Below, in pieces: positions 43,110 through 52,617 of a stretch of 64,000 bases of DNA (the first letter of the stretch is position 1; every line of letters starts with the position of its first letter). The translations under genes and the position numbers were made by a program. The stretch comes from Candidatus Margulisiibacteriota bacterium (lineage in GTDB: Bacteria; Margulisbacteria; WOR-1; JAHJIW01). Under the pieces are notes generated by a model. The model did not search any database, had not been told where the DNA came from, and worked only from the letters and a program-made list of their open reading frames with translations. The DNA is taken from assembly GCA_018823125.1 (NCBI GenBank), contig JAHJIW010000007.1:1-64000 (forward strand). The letters are read 5' to 3'.

Positions 43110-44933
43110 ATGTCAAAATTTTTCGAATACCCCAAAAAGTATGATGTTATCGTCGTTGGCGCCGGGCATGCCGGCTGTGAAGCGGCGCTGGCTTCGGCCC
43201 GGTTAGGCTGCAAAACCCTGCTCCTCACCATGAACGTTGACACCATCGGTTTCATGTCTTGTAATCCGGCGATGGGCGGCCCCGCAAAATCCCAATTAAT
43301 TCATGAAATTGATGCTTTAGGCGGCGAAATTGGGATCGCCACTGACAAAACTTTTCTGCAGATGAAAATGCTAAACACCAAAAAAGGTCCGGCCGTTCAA
43401 TCATTGCGCGCGCAGTCCGATCGGAAACAATATCACCTGAACATGAAGAAGACTTTAGAAACGACAGATAACTTAGATGTAAAACAGGGGATTACTGAAG
43501 AACTATTAGTAGACCAGAGACCTAAGACCAGAGACAAGAGACCTAAGATCATTGGCATCAGAACTAAACTAGATGTTATATATAAAGGTAAGGCGGTTAT
43601 CGTTTGTTCCGGAACCTTCTTAAAAGGCATTATCCACGTGGGAATGAAGCACATGGAGGCCGGCCGCGCGGGAGAATTCCCTTCGATAGGATTATCTGAT
43701 TCTTTAAGAAAGCTCGGACTGAAAATGGGCCGCCTAAAAACCGGAACTGTCCCGCGGATTGACCGGCGCTCCATCGATTTTTCGAAAACAACCATTCAGC
43801 CGGGAGATGAACCCCCAAAAATGTTTTCGTTCACTTGGGAATATAGTCAATACGGATTAGCGGTCCCGAAAAATCCGCAATTAAAACTAAAACAAGTGCC
43901 TTGTTATCTAACCCGAACCAATGCCCGTACGCATAAAATTATTATGGCTAATCTGGATCGCTCCCCCCTTTTCTCCGGAAAAATTAAAGGGGTCGGCCCG
44001 CGGTATTGCCCCTCTATCGAAGATAAAATTGTGCGTTTCCCGGATAAATCCGGCCACTTAGCCTTCCTCGAACCACAAGGAAGAGATACCTTGGAAATTT
44101 ATACTCAAGGCATGTCCACCAGCCTTCCCGAAGACGTGCAGTTTAAGTTTTTACGCACCATGCCCGGCCTGGAAAAGTGTGAAGTTATTCGCCCTGGTTA
44201 CGCTATCGAATATGATTTTGTCTGTCCGTCCGAAATTGAAAGAACCCTGGAAACCAGAAAGGTTTCCGGGCTCTATTTAGCCGGACAAATTAACGGGACT
44301 TCCGGCTACGAAGAAGCCGCCGCCCAAGGTTTTATGGCTGGAGTAAACTCGGTTTTAAAAATTAAGAAAAGGCCGGCTTTTACGCTAGGGCGAGATGAGG
44401 CATACATCGGCGTTTTAATCGATGACTTAATCTCCAAAGAAATTACTGAACCTTACCGTATGTTTACTTCCCGCGCCGAATATCGGCTTTTACTGCGCCA
44501 AGACAATGCGGACCTGCGTTTAACCGAAAAAGGGCACCGGATCGGCCTGGTTTCCAAGGCGCGCTACCACGCTTTTCAAATGAAAAAAGAATTGGTCGAG
44601 GCACAAGTAAAACATTTGCAGGGAAAGCACCCTAAGCCCAAAAAATTAACTAAAGAAGCTGCCGAGGTTGCGAGAATTGCGATTAAATACGAAGGTTATA
44701 TCCGCCGTCAAAAAACGCAGATTGAAAGATTTAAAAAATTAGAAGGTTTTAAAATCCCGGAAGCGGCCAATTTCAAAAAAATGGAAGGCCTCTGCCGTGA
44801 AGCCGTCCAAAAACTCGACCATCATCGGCCCAAATCCATCGGCGAAGCGGCCCGCATTGCCGGAGTTTCCCCGGCAGATATCTCGGTTTTAATGGTACAG
44901 TTGGAGACGCTGCGACGACAGCGCGCCGCCTAG
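43110..44933 (+). CDS. mnmG: tRNA uridine-5-carboxymethylaminomethyl(34) synthesis enzyme MnmG
   Basis: MnmG, with MnmE, modifies U34 in the wobble position of several tRNAs. The FAD-binding motif [19 protein letters not shown] is at the N-terminus. [57 protein letters not shown] and the [15 protein letters not shown] segment [12 protein letters not shown] are conserved. The 607 residues fit the family. A seven-base tandem repeat encodes a loop insertion at about residues 135-146. No mnmE is in the window. Confidence 0.95.
   Translation: MSKFFEYPKKYDVIVVGAGHAGCEAALASARLGCKTLLLTMNVDTIGFMSCNPAMGGPAKSQLIHEIDALGGEIGIATDKTFLQMKMLNTKKGPAVQSLRAQSDRKQYHLNMKKTLETTDNLDVKQGITEELLVDQRPKTRDKRPKIIGIRTKLDVIYKGKAVIVCSGTFLKGIIHVGMKHMEAGRAGEFPSIGLSDSLRKLGLKMGRLKTGTVPRIDRRSIDFSKTTIQPGDEPPKMFSFTWEYSQYGLAVPKNPQLKLKQVPCYLTRTNARTHKIIMANLDRSPLFSGKIKGVGPRYCPSIEDKIVRFPDKSGHLAFLEPQGRDTLEIYTQGMSTSLPEDVQFKFLRTMPGLEKCEVIRPGYAIEYDFVCPSEIERTLETRKVSGLYLAGQINGTSGYEEAAAQGFMAGVNSVLKIKKRPAFTLGRDEAYIGVLIDDLISKEITEPYRMFTSRAEYRLLLRQDNADLRLTEKGHRIGLVSKARYHAFQMKKELVEAQVKHLQGKHPKPKKLTKEAAEVARIAIKYEGYIRRQKTQIERFKKLEGFKIPEAANFKKMEGLCREAVQKLDHHRPKSIGEAARIAGVSPADISVLMVQLETLRRQRAA
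43512..43546 (+). repeat. Seven-base tandem repeat inside mnmG
   Basis: Five units read GACCAGA, GACCTAA, GACCAGA, GACAAGA, GACCTAA. They encode [12 protein letters not shown] between EELLV and IIGIRT, a surface hairpin position in the FAD domain. The same seven-base family appears in miaA and the DciA-like gene. Confidence 0.75.
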
Positions 44934-44941
44934 TATTTTGG

Positions 44942-44970
44942 TTGTTTTCCGCATCTCAAACTGATATAAT
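44942..44970 (+). promoter_or_regulatory. Promoter of the skp-lpxD operon
   Basis: TTGTTT (44942-44947), 17 bases, TATAAT (44965-44970). The predicted start is near 44977, with AGGAGG ahead of the ATG at 45003. Confidence 0.6.
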
Positions 44971-45002
44971 CCCCCCTGTTGAATTCAAAAAGGAGGTCCC
45001 TC

Positions 45003-45470
45003 ATGAGAAAATCACTTAAGGTTATCGGTTCGGTTGTTTTGTTTGTTTTCATGTTTTCCACCATCGCTTCGGCAGTAGATTTATCCACCATCGGCTACAT
45101 TGACGTACAAGCTGTGTTTAAAGGTTTCAACGAAACCGCATCCGCACAGGAAGAATTGTCCAAAAAAGAAGAAGTTTTCAAAAAAGCCTTCGAAGACAGC
45201 CAGAAAAAACTAGAACAAGCAAACAAAGAAGGAAAAAGCGAAAAAGAAATCGAAGCATTACGCGAAAAACTGGAAAAAGATCTCGCCCCCAAAAGAGACG
45301 AGCTCTTGCGGTTAAACGAAAAGCTCACCACCAAGCTTCAACTCGAAATCCTTTCCGCAGTTAAAACCGTAGCTAAAAAAGTCGGTATCGAAGTGGTGTT
45401 TGATAAACAAGTTATCATCACCGGCGGAATGGACCTAACCGACATGACCATCGCCGAGCTGAACCGCTAA
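45003..45470 (+). CDS. OmpH/Skp-family periplasmic chaperone
   Basis: The ATG at 45003 is chosen because AGGAGG lies seven bases upstream. A signal peptide (about 1-22, ending in ASA) is followed by IGYIDVQAVFKGFNETASAQEEL, the OmpH/Skp family start. The middle (about 45-110) is a charged coiled coil with many Lys and Glu. The 155-residue length is normal. Such proteins hold outer-membrane proteins in the periplasm. Immediate linkage to lpxD is the classic skp-lpxD pairing. Confidence 0.9.
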   Translation: MRKSLKVIGSVVLFVFMFSTIASAVDLSTIGYIDVQAVFKGFNETASAQEELSKKEEVFKKAFEDSQKKLEQANKEGKSEKEIEALREKLEKDLAPKRDELLRLNEKLTTKLQLEILSAVKTVAKKVGIEVVFDKQVIITGGMDLTDMTIAELNR

Positions 45471-45479
45471 ACCAAAAAC

Positions 45480-46505
45480 ATGGAGCTTAGCCTTCAACAA
45501 ATCGCAGAGGCCTGCCAAGGAGAAATCATTGGCGACCCAAAAACAAAAATCCTAGGTGTTGCTCCTTATGATGAAGCCAATGCTGGCGATTTGACGTTCC
45601 TCCTCGATGAAAAATTTCTGAAACAAAAAACCAACGCCTCCGCGATCATCGTCAAAAAAGAGGTTGCTGTTGAAAACCCGGAAAACAAGGTTTTAATCTC
45701 GGTCAATGATCCCCGCGTTGCGCTCGCTCCGGTTTTAGCTCTTTTTGAAAAATCTCTTTCAATTAATAAAGGCATCCACAAAACCGCCATCGTGGGCAAG
45801 GGATCCAAAATTGAAAGCGGCACCAGTGTTGGCCCCTACGTAGTAATCGGCGAAAAAGTTAAAATCGGCAAGAACGCAAAAATTTATTCCGGAACCTATA
45901 TCGGCGATCGCTCAGAAATTGGGGAAAGCTGCTGTATTTTTCCTAACGTGTCTATTTACCATGACGTAAAAATCGGCAAGAACGTGCGTATTCACTGCGG
46001 AACCGACATCGGCATGGACGGTTTTGGTTTTACTCCCGGTAAAGTTGGCTACACCAAAATTCCTCAAGTGGGCGGGGTCACTATCGAAGACAACGTCGAA
46101 ATCTATTCGGGCGTAACCATTGCCCGCGGAACGATGGGCAACACCATTATTAAAGAAGGAACTAAAATTGATAACTTGGTTCACATGGCCCATAACTGCA
46201 AGGTTGGAAAACACTGCGCCCTGGCCGGAATGGTTGGGCTTTCGGGGTCGGTAACGCTTGAGGATCAAGTCGTGGCCGGAGGAAAGGTTGCTTTTAACGG
46301 ACACATCACAGTAGGCGAAAAATCCATGGTAATGGGACGCTCCGGCGTCACCAAAAGTTTGCCCAAGGGCTCAGTCGTTTCAGGTTATCCGGCTAAAGAA
46401 CATGCCAAAGACTTGCAGCTACAGGCCCTCATCCATAAGCTACCCAAGCTTTTCCAAAAAATTGAAGTTTTAGAAAAAAGGATTGCTGGGCTAGAGCAAA
46501 AATGA
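45480..46505 (+). CDS. lpxD: UDP-3-O-acylglucosamine N-acyltransferase
   Basis: LpxD adds the second acyl chain in lipid A synthesis, so the organism probably makes lipid A. The 341-residue protein has an N-terminal uridine-binding domain (about 1-95), then many hexapeptide repeats (VGPYVVIGEKVKIGKNAKIY) forming a left-handed beta-helix. The region DGFGFTPGKVGYTKIPQVGGV and the catalytic His in NLVHMAHNCKVG are conserved. A short C-terminal helix follows. The stop overlaps the next ATG. Confidence 0.94.
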   Translation: MELSLQQIAEACQGEIIGDPKTKILGVAPYDEANAGDLTFLLDEKFLKQKTNASAIIVKKEVAVENPENKVLISVNDPRVALAPVLALFEKSLSINKGIHKTAIVGKGSKIESGTSVGPYVVIGEKVKIGKNAKIYSGTYIGDRSEIGESCCIFPNVSIYHDVKIGKNVRIHCGTDIGMDGFGFTPGKVGYTKIPQVGGVTIEDNVEIYSGVTIARGTMGNTIIKEGTKIDNLVHMAHNCKVGKHCALAGMVGLSGSVTLEDQVVAGGKVAFNGHITVGEKSMVMGRSGVTKSLPKGSVVSGYPAKEHAKDLQLQALIHKLPKLFQKIEVLEKRIAGLEQK

Positions 46506-47641
46506 AAATAGCCATTTTTGCCGATTCATATCTCCCTTATATTTCCGGGGTAACCGTTTCGGTCCATACCCTGCTCGAAGATTTACAAAAGTTAGGCCAC
46601 CAGGTTTTGCTTTTTGCGCCGGATTATCCCGGAGCAAAAAAAGAAAAACGGGTATTTCGTTTTCCTTCCATCCCCTCTCCGTATCCAGCCTTTAGGATTA
46701 CCATCCCCTACTCGCTGGGGTTTATCAATAGATTTAATAATTTTGCGCCGGATATCATTCACTCGCACTCGCCTTTTCAGCTGGGACACCGCTCACAAAA
46801 ATTAGCCGGCGAACAAAAAATTCCTTACGTTTATACTTTGCACACCCTTTTTGAAAAGTATGCTCATCACGTTCCCTTTATCAAACCGCATCATGTTTCA
46901 ACCCGGATTCGGCATCACCTTGAAAAATTTTGTTCGGCTTGCCAGCACATCATTACTCCTTCTCCTCAAACTAATGATTATCTCAAGGAATTAGGAGTAC
47001 AAACCCCTTCTTCGGTGGTAAAAACCGGTATTAATTTAGATGCGGCCAGGCGTTTTAGCGGCAAAGGCATTCGCAAAAAATATAGCATTCCCGAAGATGC
47101 GACTTTGCTGGTTTATGCAGGACGGCTCGCCAAAGAAAAAAATATTCCATTTTTATTTCGCGTGTTGAAAAAAATTGTGGCCCAGGAAAATAATGTTTAC
47201 TTGATACTGGTCGCCAGCGGCCCCGAAGAGGATAGCCTGGTAAAACTAGCGGTTTCCCTGGGTATTCTAGGAAAAGTTATTTTTACCGGCGGAGCGCCGC
47301 ATCCCTTGGTTTTTGACTATTATGCGGCCGGAGATATCTTTGTTTTCTCCTCTAAAACCGAGACGCAAGGGTTAGTGGTTGCCGAAGCAAAAATTAAGGG
47401 CCTGCCGGCGGTGGTAATAGACGCCGCAGGGGTTTCCGCCAGTGTAAAAGACGGGGAAGACGGCTTTTTAGTCCCCGAAGACAAAAATCTTTTTATCGAA
47501 AAGGTTTTACTGCTGATAAAAAACCAGGAACTACGGAAAAAAATGGGAGAGGCGGCGCAATTTAACGGAGAAAAAGATTTTTCTTCTCTTCATTCGACCC
47601 AGAAACTAGAAGGCATATACGCTTCTCTGATTAAAAAATAA
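46502..47641 (+). CDS. Family 4 glycosyltransferase
   Basis: The 379-residue protein has the two-domain GT-B fold. The N-terminus MKIAIFADSYLPYISGVTVSVHTLLEDL and IIHSHSPFQLG are typical of this group. The donor-binding half has YAGRLAKEKNIPFLFRVL and SKTETQGLVVAEAKIKGLPAVV with the catalytic EAKxxGxP pattern. It resembles 1,2-diacylglycerol or phosphatidylinositol mannosyl/glucosyltransferases, but the acceptor is unknown. Its start overlaps lpxD (ATGA), so an envelope lipid or lipid A sugar role fits. Confidence 0.87.
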   Translation: MKIAIFADSYLPYISGVTVSVHTLLEDLQKLGHQVLLFAPDYPGAKKEKRVFRFPSIPSPYPAFRITIPYSLGFINRFNNFAPDIIHSHSPFQLGHRSQKLAGEQKIPYVYTLHTLFEKYAHHVPFIKPHHVSTRIRHHLEKFCSACQHIITPSPQTNDYLKELGVQTPSSVVKTGINLDAARRFSGKGIRKKYSIPEDATLLVYAGRLAKEKNIPFLFRVLKKIVAQENNVYLILVASGPEEDSLVKLAVSLGILGKVIFTGGAPHPLVFDYYAAGDIFVFSSKTETQGLVVAEAKIKGLPAVVIDAAGVSASVKDGEDGFLVPEDKNLFIEKVLLLIKNQELRKKMGEAAQFNGEKDFSSLHSTQKLEGIYASLIKK

Positions 47642-47671
47642 TTTACTTCTGCCCCACATCGGTGCTATACT
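47642..47671 (+). promoter_or_regulatory. Promoter of the barrel-protein gene
   Basis: TTTACT (47642-47647), 18 bases, then TATACT (47666-47671) with a TGC extended element. AGGAGG precedes the ATG at 47700. Confidence 0.55.
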
Positions 47672-47699
47672 TTTTCTATCAAAAAACAGGAGGAACAAA

Positions 47700-48419
47700 A
47701 TGAAAAAGCTTCTGCTTTTGGTTCTTGCAGCTAGTTTGATATTTTCTGCCGGCGCTTATGGCTTTACGACCTTCCCCTCCCCCACCATTAACGGAGCCAC
47801 CGGTTTGGTGCGCGTCCCCTCCGCCGATATTTTGCCCTATAAAAACTTTGCAATCGGCGTGGATTACGGTTCAAACTCGATGGCACAAAGAGAATCGCTC
47901 TATTACAAAGTTAACATCGGCGCCTTTAACAATATTGAAATGGGGGTGGTCGGCGGCTATGACCAAACCAATAACACTTCTACTCTCAGAGAAGGTGTTT
48001 TTGTAAACTTAAAGCTTTCGCTTTCAACTGACGACAGCAGTTATCCGCTGCTGCTCGCCTTGGGAGCCGAAAATTTAGCTTCTTTCACTCAGGCCGGCGT
48101 TTACATGGTTGCCACTAAATATATGAAACAGGGCTTCAAGCTGACCTTTGGTTTCTTAGCAGATTTTCCTGCCAATAAATTTAGACCAATGGGCGTCGCC
48201 GGATTAGAATTTCCAATGATGGACGATCATTTAGTGTTACTTTGTGACGGCATGGCCGGAGAAACGATTGCACAGGTGGATGCCGGAATACGAATTTACT
48301 TTGTTCCCTGGTTTGCCATCACCGGCAGCGCTTTAAATATTTTCCAGGACCAAAATAACCCGCAGGGCAAGGATCCCAAGAGCTACCTGGTCGGGTTTAG
48401 TTGGGTCAATCCCTTTTAA
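47700..48419 (+). CDS. Putative outer-membrane beta-barrel protein
   Basis: The 239-residue protein has a clear signal peptide (about 1-20, MKKLLLLVLAASLIFSAGAYG). The remainder is built of alternating short hydrophobic strands (FAIGVDYGSNS, MGVVGGYDQ, LTFGFLADF) and ends in WVNPF, a C-terminal Phe as in barrel proteins. PSPTINGATGLVRVPSADILP at the mature start resembles YjbH-type barrels. It starts the transcript that leads into hisC and the glycine cleavage genes. Confidence 0.7.
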   Translation: MKKLLLLVLAASLIFSAGAYGFTTFPSPTINGATGLVRVPSADILPYKNFAIGVDYGSNSMAQRESLYYKVNIGAFNNIEMGVVGGYDQTNNTSTLREGVFVNLKLSLSTDDSSYPLLLALGAENLASFTQAGVYMVATKYMKQGFKLTFGFLADFPANKFRPMGVAGLEFPMMDDHLVLLCDGMAGETIAQVDAGIRIYFVPWFAITGSALNIFQDQNNPQGKDPKSYLVGFSWVNPF

Positions 48420-48421
48420 TA

Positions 48422-49489
48422 ATGGTAAAAGATAAAATCAGGCCTAGTTTAGAAGAAATAAAACCCTACGTACCGGGGAAAAACCCAGATGTTGAAACCG
48501 TAATCAAATTGGCCTCCAACGAAAACCCATTAGGCCCTTCCAAAAAAGCAATGTCCGCCATTCGCGCCGGATTAAAAAAGATAAATATTTATCCGGACCA
48601 GCATGCACTGCTGCTGAAGGATGCGCTTTCCAGGAAACTGGGAGTTTCTCCGGCGCATATTATCGTAGGCAACGGCTCGGATGAAATTATGCAGTTTGTT
48701 ACCGCCGCTTTTTTAAATGCGCGGGAACAAGTTATTACCTCCAAGCACACTTTTTCTACTTACGAATTTGTAACCCGGGTTTTTGACGGGGAGCCGCTTT
48801 TTGCCGAAACCCGAGATCGCGCACATAGTTTAGATGAGATTTCCGGAGCGGTTACGCTAACCACTAAGTTGATTTTCCTGTGTAATCCTAATAATCCTAC
48901 CGGAACAATTTTTACCCACAAGCAACTGGTTAAGTTTTTAAATCAGCTGCCGAAGGGTGTAATTGTGGTTTTAGACGAAGCTTATCGTGAATACGTTGAA
49001 TCAAAAGATTTCCCGGATAGCCTTGCTTTAATCAAAGAAGGGCGCGACATCATAGTGCTGCGAACTTTTTCCAAAATTTACGGGCTGGCGGCGTTGCGCG
49101 TTGGTTACGGCATTGCCCGCCCGGAAATTATTAAATATTTAAACCTGGTAAAGTTGCCGTTTAACGTAAACGGGCTGGCGCAAATTGCCGGCGCCGCCGC
49201 ACTCAAAGATACCGCTCACGTTAAACGCAGCATTAAAAATAATAAGGCCGGGAAAAAATACTTATACAAAGAATTAGATGCGCTGGGGCTGGACTATAAA
49301 AAAACCGAGGCTAATTTTATTTTCGTCAGCTTAAAACAAAACGCAGACGAAATGTTTTTAAATTTAATGCGCAAAGGAGTTATTATCCGGCCGCTAACTT
49401 CTTTTGGCCTACCTCAGGCCATCCGAGTAACCGTTGGAACGCCGGCGCAAAACAAAAAGTTTGTCGAGGCGCTGAAAAAAGTATTATGA
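48422..49489 (+). CDS. hisC: Histidinol-phosphate aminotransferase
   Basis: HisC is a PLP-dependent transaminase in histidine synthesis. The ATG at 48422 follows the previous stop by two bases. The 355-residue protein has LASNENPLGPSKKAM, VGNGSDEIMQF, NPNNPTGT, DEAYREYVE and the PLP Lys in LRTFSKIYGLAALRVGYG. Specificity for histidinol phosphate over other aromatic acceptors is supported by length and NENPLG. Its stop overlaps the gcvT ATG. Confidence 0.9.
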   Translation: MVKDKIRPSLEEIKPYVPGKNPDVETVIKLASNENPLGPSKKAMSAIRAGLKKINIYPDQHALLLKDALSRKLGVSPAHIIVGNGSDEIMQFVTAAFLNAREQVITSKHTFSTYEFVTRVFDGEPLFAETRDRAHSLDEISGAVTLTTKLIFLCNPNNPTGTIFTHKQLVKFLNQLPKGVIVVLDEAYREYVESKDFPDSLALIKEGRDIIVLRTFSKIYGLAALRVGYGIARPEIIKYLNLVKLPFNVNGLAQIAGAAALKDTAHVKRSIKNNKAGKKYLYKELDALGLDYKKTEANFIFVSLKQNADEMFLNLMRKGVIIRPLTSFGLPQAIRVTVGTPAQNKKFVEALKKVL

Positions 49490-50553
49490 AACGCACCCCG
49501 CTTTATGAATCTCATCTAAAGGCCGGCGCCCGGATGGTTCCGTTTGCCGGCTGGGAGATGCCGGTTCAGTTTTCATCCATCACCGCAGAGCACAATGCGG
49601 TAAGAAGCGCGGCCGGGATTTTTGATGTGGGGCACATGGGCGTGGTTGAGTTCAAAGGCCCGGACGCGCTGCCTTTCATACAATATATAACTACCAACGA
49701 TGCGTCAAAATTAAGTGACTACCAAGCTCAGTATTCGATCGCTTGCAACGAAAAAGGCGGAGCCGTGGACGATTTATTAATTTACCGGCTGCCTGACAAA
49801 TTTATTATCATTGCCAATGCCTCTAACACTGAACAAGACTTAGCCTGGTTTGAAAAGATGCGCGCGGCCAAAGATTTTGAGGTAAAAATAATTCACCAAA
49901 CACATATTTCGTTGCTGTCTCTTCAGGGGCCGAAGGCCGAAGCCATCGCAACTAAAATTATTGGTCAGGATTTATCTTCATACAAAAGAAATCGCTGCTT
50001 CATGTGGGGCGATATTTTAGTTTCGCGGACCGGATACACAGGCGAAGGCGGTTTTGAATTTTTCGCGAATAAAAATGAAGTTGTAGAGCTTTGGAATAAG
50101 CTTTTAGCCGAAGGAGCCACGCCCTGTGGACTTGGCGCACGTGATACTTTGCGCCTGGAAGCCGCTCTGCCCCTTTACGGACATGAGTATGATGACCAAA
50201 CATCGCCAGTTGAAGCTGGTTACGGTTGGGCGGTTAAGTTAGACAAGGGTGAGTTTGTTGGCAGGGCCGCCCTCAAAAAACAAAAAGAAGCAGTCCCGGT
50301 CAAAAGGTTAGTCGGGGTCGAACTTGAAGAAAAAGGAATCCCGCGTGAAGGCTACGAAATATTTAGCGATCGTGAAATGCAGCAAAAAATTGGGCACATT
50401 ACATCAGGGACGCTTTCTCCAACACTGCAAAAGGCGATCGGCCTCGCCTTCCTAAGAACAAGTATTGGAAACCCTCCAGCGGTTTATGTTAATATTAGAG
50501 GCCGCTCGGTAAGGGGAAAAGTTGTTCCTCTCCCGTTTTATAAAAGGAGTTGA
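49486..50553 (+). CDS. gcvT: Glycine cleavage system T protein (aminomethyltransferase)
   Basis: GcvT releases ammonia from the aminomethyl-lipoyl intermediate and forms methylene-THF. The 355-residue protein has MVPFAGWEMPVQF, FDVGHMG, RTGYTGEGGFE and the LRLEAALPLYGHEYD tetrahydrofolate-binding segment with the catalytic Asp region. It overlaps hisC and is followed by a small membrane protein and gcvH. Confidence 0.94.
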   Translation: MKRTPLYESHLKAGARMVPFAGWEMPVQFSSITAEHNAVRSAAGIFDVGHMGVVEFKGPDALPFIQYITTNDASKLSDYQAQYSIACNEKGGAVDDLLIYRLPDKFIIIANASNTEQDLAWFEKMRAAKDFEVKIIHQTHISLLSLQGPKAEAIATKIIGQDLSSYKRNRCFMWGDILVSRTGYTGEGGFEFFANKNEVVELWNKLLAEGATPCGLGARDTLRLEAALPLYGHEYDDQTSPVEAGYGWAVKLDKGEFVGRAALKKQKEAVPVKRLVGVELEEKGIPREGYEIFSDREMQQKIGHITSGTLSPTLQKAIGLAFLRTSIGNPPAVYVNIRGRSVRGKVVPLPFYKRS

Positions 50554-50558
50554 GTTTT

Positions 50559-50894
50559 ATGCCCTTAGAAAAATTTGCCCCGAAGAAGATATATTATTAT
50601 GTAATATGTGTTTTAGCTTTTTTTGTGTTGATGTGGGGAATCATTGATTTAACCAGTTCTTCGATAAACTTATTGATTTTAAATCCTTCCGGACAACAGG
50701 AAAGTTCCTTTGCTCCCAGCGAAGGCTCGGTCGAAGTCCCCATTGCTTCTCTCAAAGGCAACCCAGTTGAAGATTATTATCAGCGCCGCATGATGATGGA
50801 TCGCTTTGGCGATAGCCTCGCGCGCGTTTTAATTGCCGGCATTATTTTCGCCTACGCACGTTACGCGATTTTCAAACTAGAGGGAGGAAAGTAA
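50559..50894 (+). CDS. Small two-helix membrane protein inside the glycine cleavage operon
   Basis: The ATG at 50559 is placed nine bases after AAGGAG that lies at the gcvT stop. The 111-residue protein has one membrane helix (about 12-35, YYYVICVLAFFVLMWGII), an extracytoplasmic loop with PSGQQESSFAPSEG, and a second helix near 88-105 (LARVLIAGIIFAYARYAIF). No family is recognised. It lies between gcvT and gcvH and is co-transcribed with them. Confidence 0.7.
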   Translation: MPLEKFAPKKIYYYVICVLAFFVLMWGIIDLTSSSINLLILNPSGQQESSFAPSEGSVEVPIASLKGNPVEDYYQRRMMMDRFGDSLARVLIAGIIFAYARYAIFKLEGGK

Positions 50895-50895
50895 A

Positions 50896-51273
50896 ATGGC
50901 TCCAGCGGGATTAAAGTACAGCAAAGATCACGAATGGGTAAAGGCCGACGGCAAAATCGCCACGGTTGGAATTACTGCATATGCACAAGATCAATTAGGC
51001 GACGTAGTTTTCGTTGAGCTTCCTCAGGTCGGAACCGTTTTTGCTGCCGGAAAAGATTTTGGCGTAGTTGAGTCAGTTAAAACCGTATCCACCCTTTATT
51101 GCCCGGTTTCAGGCAAGGTAGTAGAAATAAATTCGGCGCTGGAAGGCACCCCGGATAAAGTAAACTCTTCGCCCTATGAAGAAGGCTGGATGATAAAAAT
51201 CGAAATGGACAATCCGGCCGAGTTAGATAAATTGCTGGATGAAAAACAATACACAGATCTCTTAAAAGGCTAA
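50896..51273 (+). CDS. gcvH: Glycine cleavage system H protein
   Basis: GcvH carries the lipoyl arm. The 125-residue protein has KYSKDHEWVKADG, GITAYAQDQLGDVVFVELPQVG and the lipoylation site Lys in VESVKTVSTLYCPVSG (near 63). It matches the family over its length. gcvPA follows directly with no gap. Confidence 0.95.
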   Translation: MAPAGLKYSKDHEWVKADGKIATVGITAYAQDQLGDVVFVELPQVGTVFAAGKDFGVVESVKTVSTLYCPVSGKVVEINSALEGTPDKVNSSPYEEGWMIKIEMDNPAELDKLLDEKQYTDLLKG

Positions 51274-52617
51274 ATGAATACCTACAGTCCGCTAACTAAA
51301 AAAGACAAACAAACCATGTTGTCCGATATCGGAGCTTCTTCCGTGGCAGAGCTCTTTGCGGACACGCCCAAAGAAAAACTGGTTAAGGATTTTTCTTTGC
51401 CCTCCCCCATTTCTGAAATCGATTTAGATAAAGAGCTGAAAAATCTTTCTGCAAAAAATTATTCTAACGAGGGCCGGCTGTGTTTTCTTGGTGCGGGCGC
51501 CTATAACCACTTTATTCCTGCGGCAGTAAATCATTTAGTTAAAAGATCTGAATTTTACACCGCCTACACGCCCTATCAACCGGAAATGAGCCAGGGAATG
51601 CTGCAGGCCATCTTTGAATATCAAACATATATCTGCATGCTCGCCGGAATGGACGTAGCTAACGCTTCTCTTTATGACGGAGCAACTGCGTTAGCCGAAG
51701 CGGCCGCGATTGCTTATCACAAAACCAACCGCAAAAAACTTTTAGTTTCAAGAGTCGTGCATCCGGAGCGGCGCGCGGTGTTAAAAACCTACGCTGGCGC
51801 CGCCGATAAGGCCATCGAAGAAATTCCTTACGATAAAAACGGCGCAACCGATCTAAATGCGCTCGAAAAAATGCTGGGACCAGATGTTGCCGGCGTGGTT
51901 ATTCCACAAGTTAACTTTTTTGGGGTCATTGAGGATCTTTCTTTGGCTAAAGATGCTGTTAAAAAGAATGGTTCGCTCTTTATTGCAACCTTTGATCCGA
52001 TTTCGATGGGCATCGTTACTCCTCCGGGAGAATTAGGCGTTGATATTGCGGTGGGAGAAGGTCAATCTTTAGGAGGAAATATTTCATTTGGTGGCCCTTG
52101 TCTAGGCTTGTTTGCCTGTACAAAAGAATTAATACGTTATGTGCCGGGGCGATTAGTTGGCCAAACCGTAGACGACCAAAATCGCCGTGGTTTTGTGTTA
52201 ACCCTGCAGGCTCGCGAGCAACATATCCGCCGCGAAAAGGCAGCTTCAAATATCTGTTCTAACGAAGCGTTAAATGCATTATCCGCTAGTGTTTATTTAT
52301 CGCTGCTGGGCAAAAACGGACTGAAAAAAGTGGCCGAGCTTTGTCTAAGCAAGGCAAACTACCTAAAAGCTCAAATTGAAAAAACTAAAGGTTTCTCTGG
52401 TGTTTTTGTTGGTCCGATTTTCAAGGAGTTTGTAGTTAAAACATCGACGACGCCGAAAGAATTAAATAAAAAGTTAGCAAAAAGCAATATTATTGGCGGG
52501 TTAGACCTCGAAAAATTCTATCCGGAACTAAAAAACCATTGGTTGTTGTGTGTAACGGAAGTTTTATCTAAAGAAGAGATTGATCAGTTGGTTGGGGCGA
52601 TTAAATCCGCAGGTTAA
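51274..52617 (+). CDS. gcvPA: Glycine dehydrogenase (decarboxylating) subunit 1
   Basis: The P-protein decarboxylates glycine with PLP; in many bacteria it is split into PA and PB, and PB carries the PLP lysine. The 447-residue protein has SFLGAGAYNHFIP-like CFLGAGAYNHFIPAAV, YQPEMSQGMLQAIFEYQT, MDVANASLYDGATALAEA and GIVTPPGELGVDIAVGEGQSLG. It is full length for PA. gcvPB is not downstream; instead an antisense orphan gene overlaps its stop by three bases. Confidence 0.93.
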   Translation: MNTYSPLTKKDKQTMLSDIGASSVAELFADTPKEKLVKDFSLPSPISEIDLDKELKNLSAKNYSNEGRLCFLGAGAYNHFIPAAVNHLVKRSEFYTAYTPYQPEMSQGMLQAIFEYQTYICMLAGMDVANASLYDGATALAEAAAIAYHKTNRKKLLVSRVVHPERRAVLKTYAGAADKAIEEIPYDKNGATDLNALEKMLGPDVAGVVIPQVNFFGVIEDLSLAKDAVKKNGSLFIATFDPISMGIVTPPGELGVDIAVGEGQSLGGNISFGGPCLGLFACTKELIRYVPGRLVGQTVDDQNRRGFVLTLQAREQHIRREKAASNICSNEALNALSASVYLSLLGKNGLKKVAELCLSKANYLKAQIEKTKGFSGVFVGPIFKEFVVKTSTTPKELNKKLAKSNIIGGLDLEKFYPELKNHWLLCVTEVLSKEEIDQLVGAIKSAG

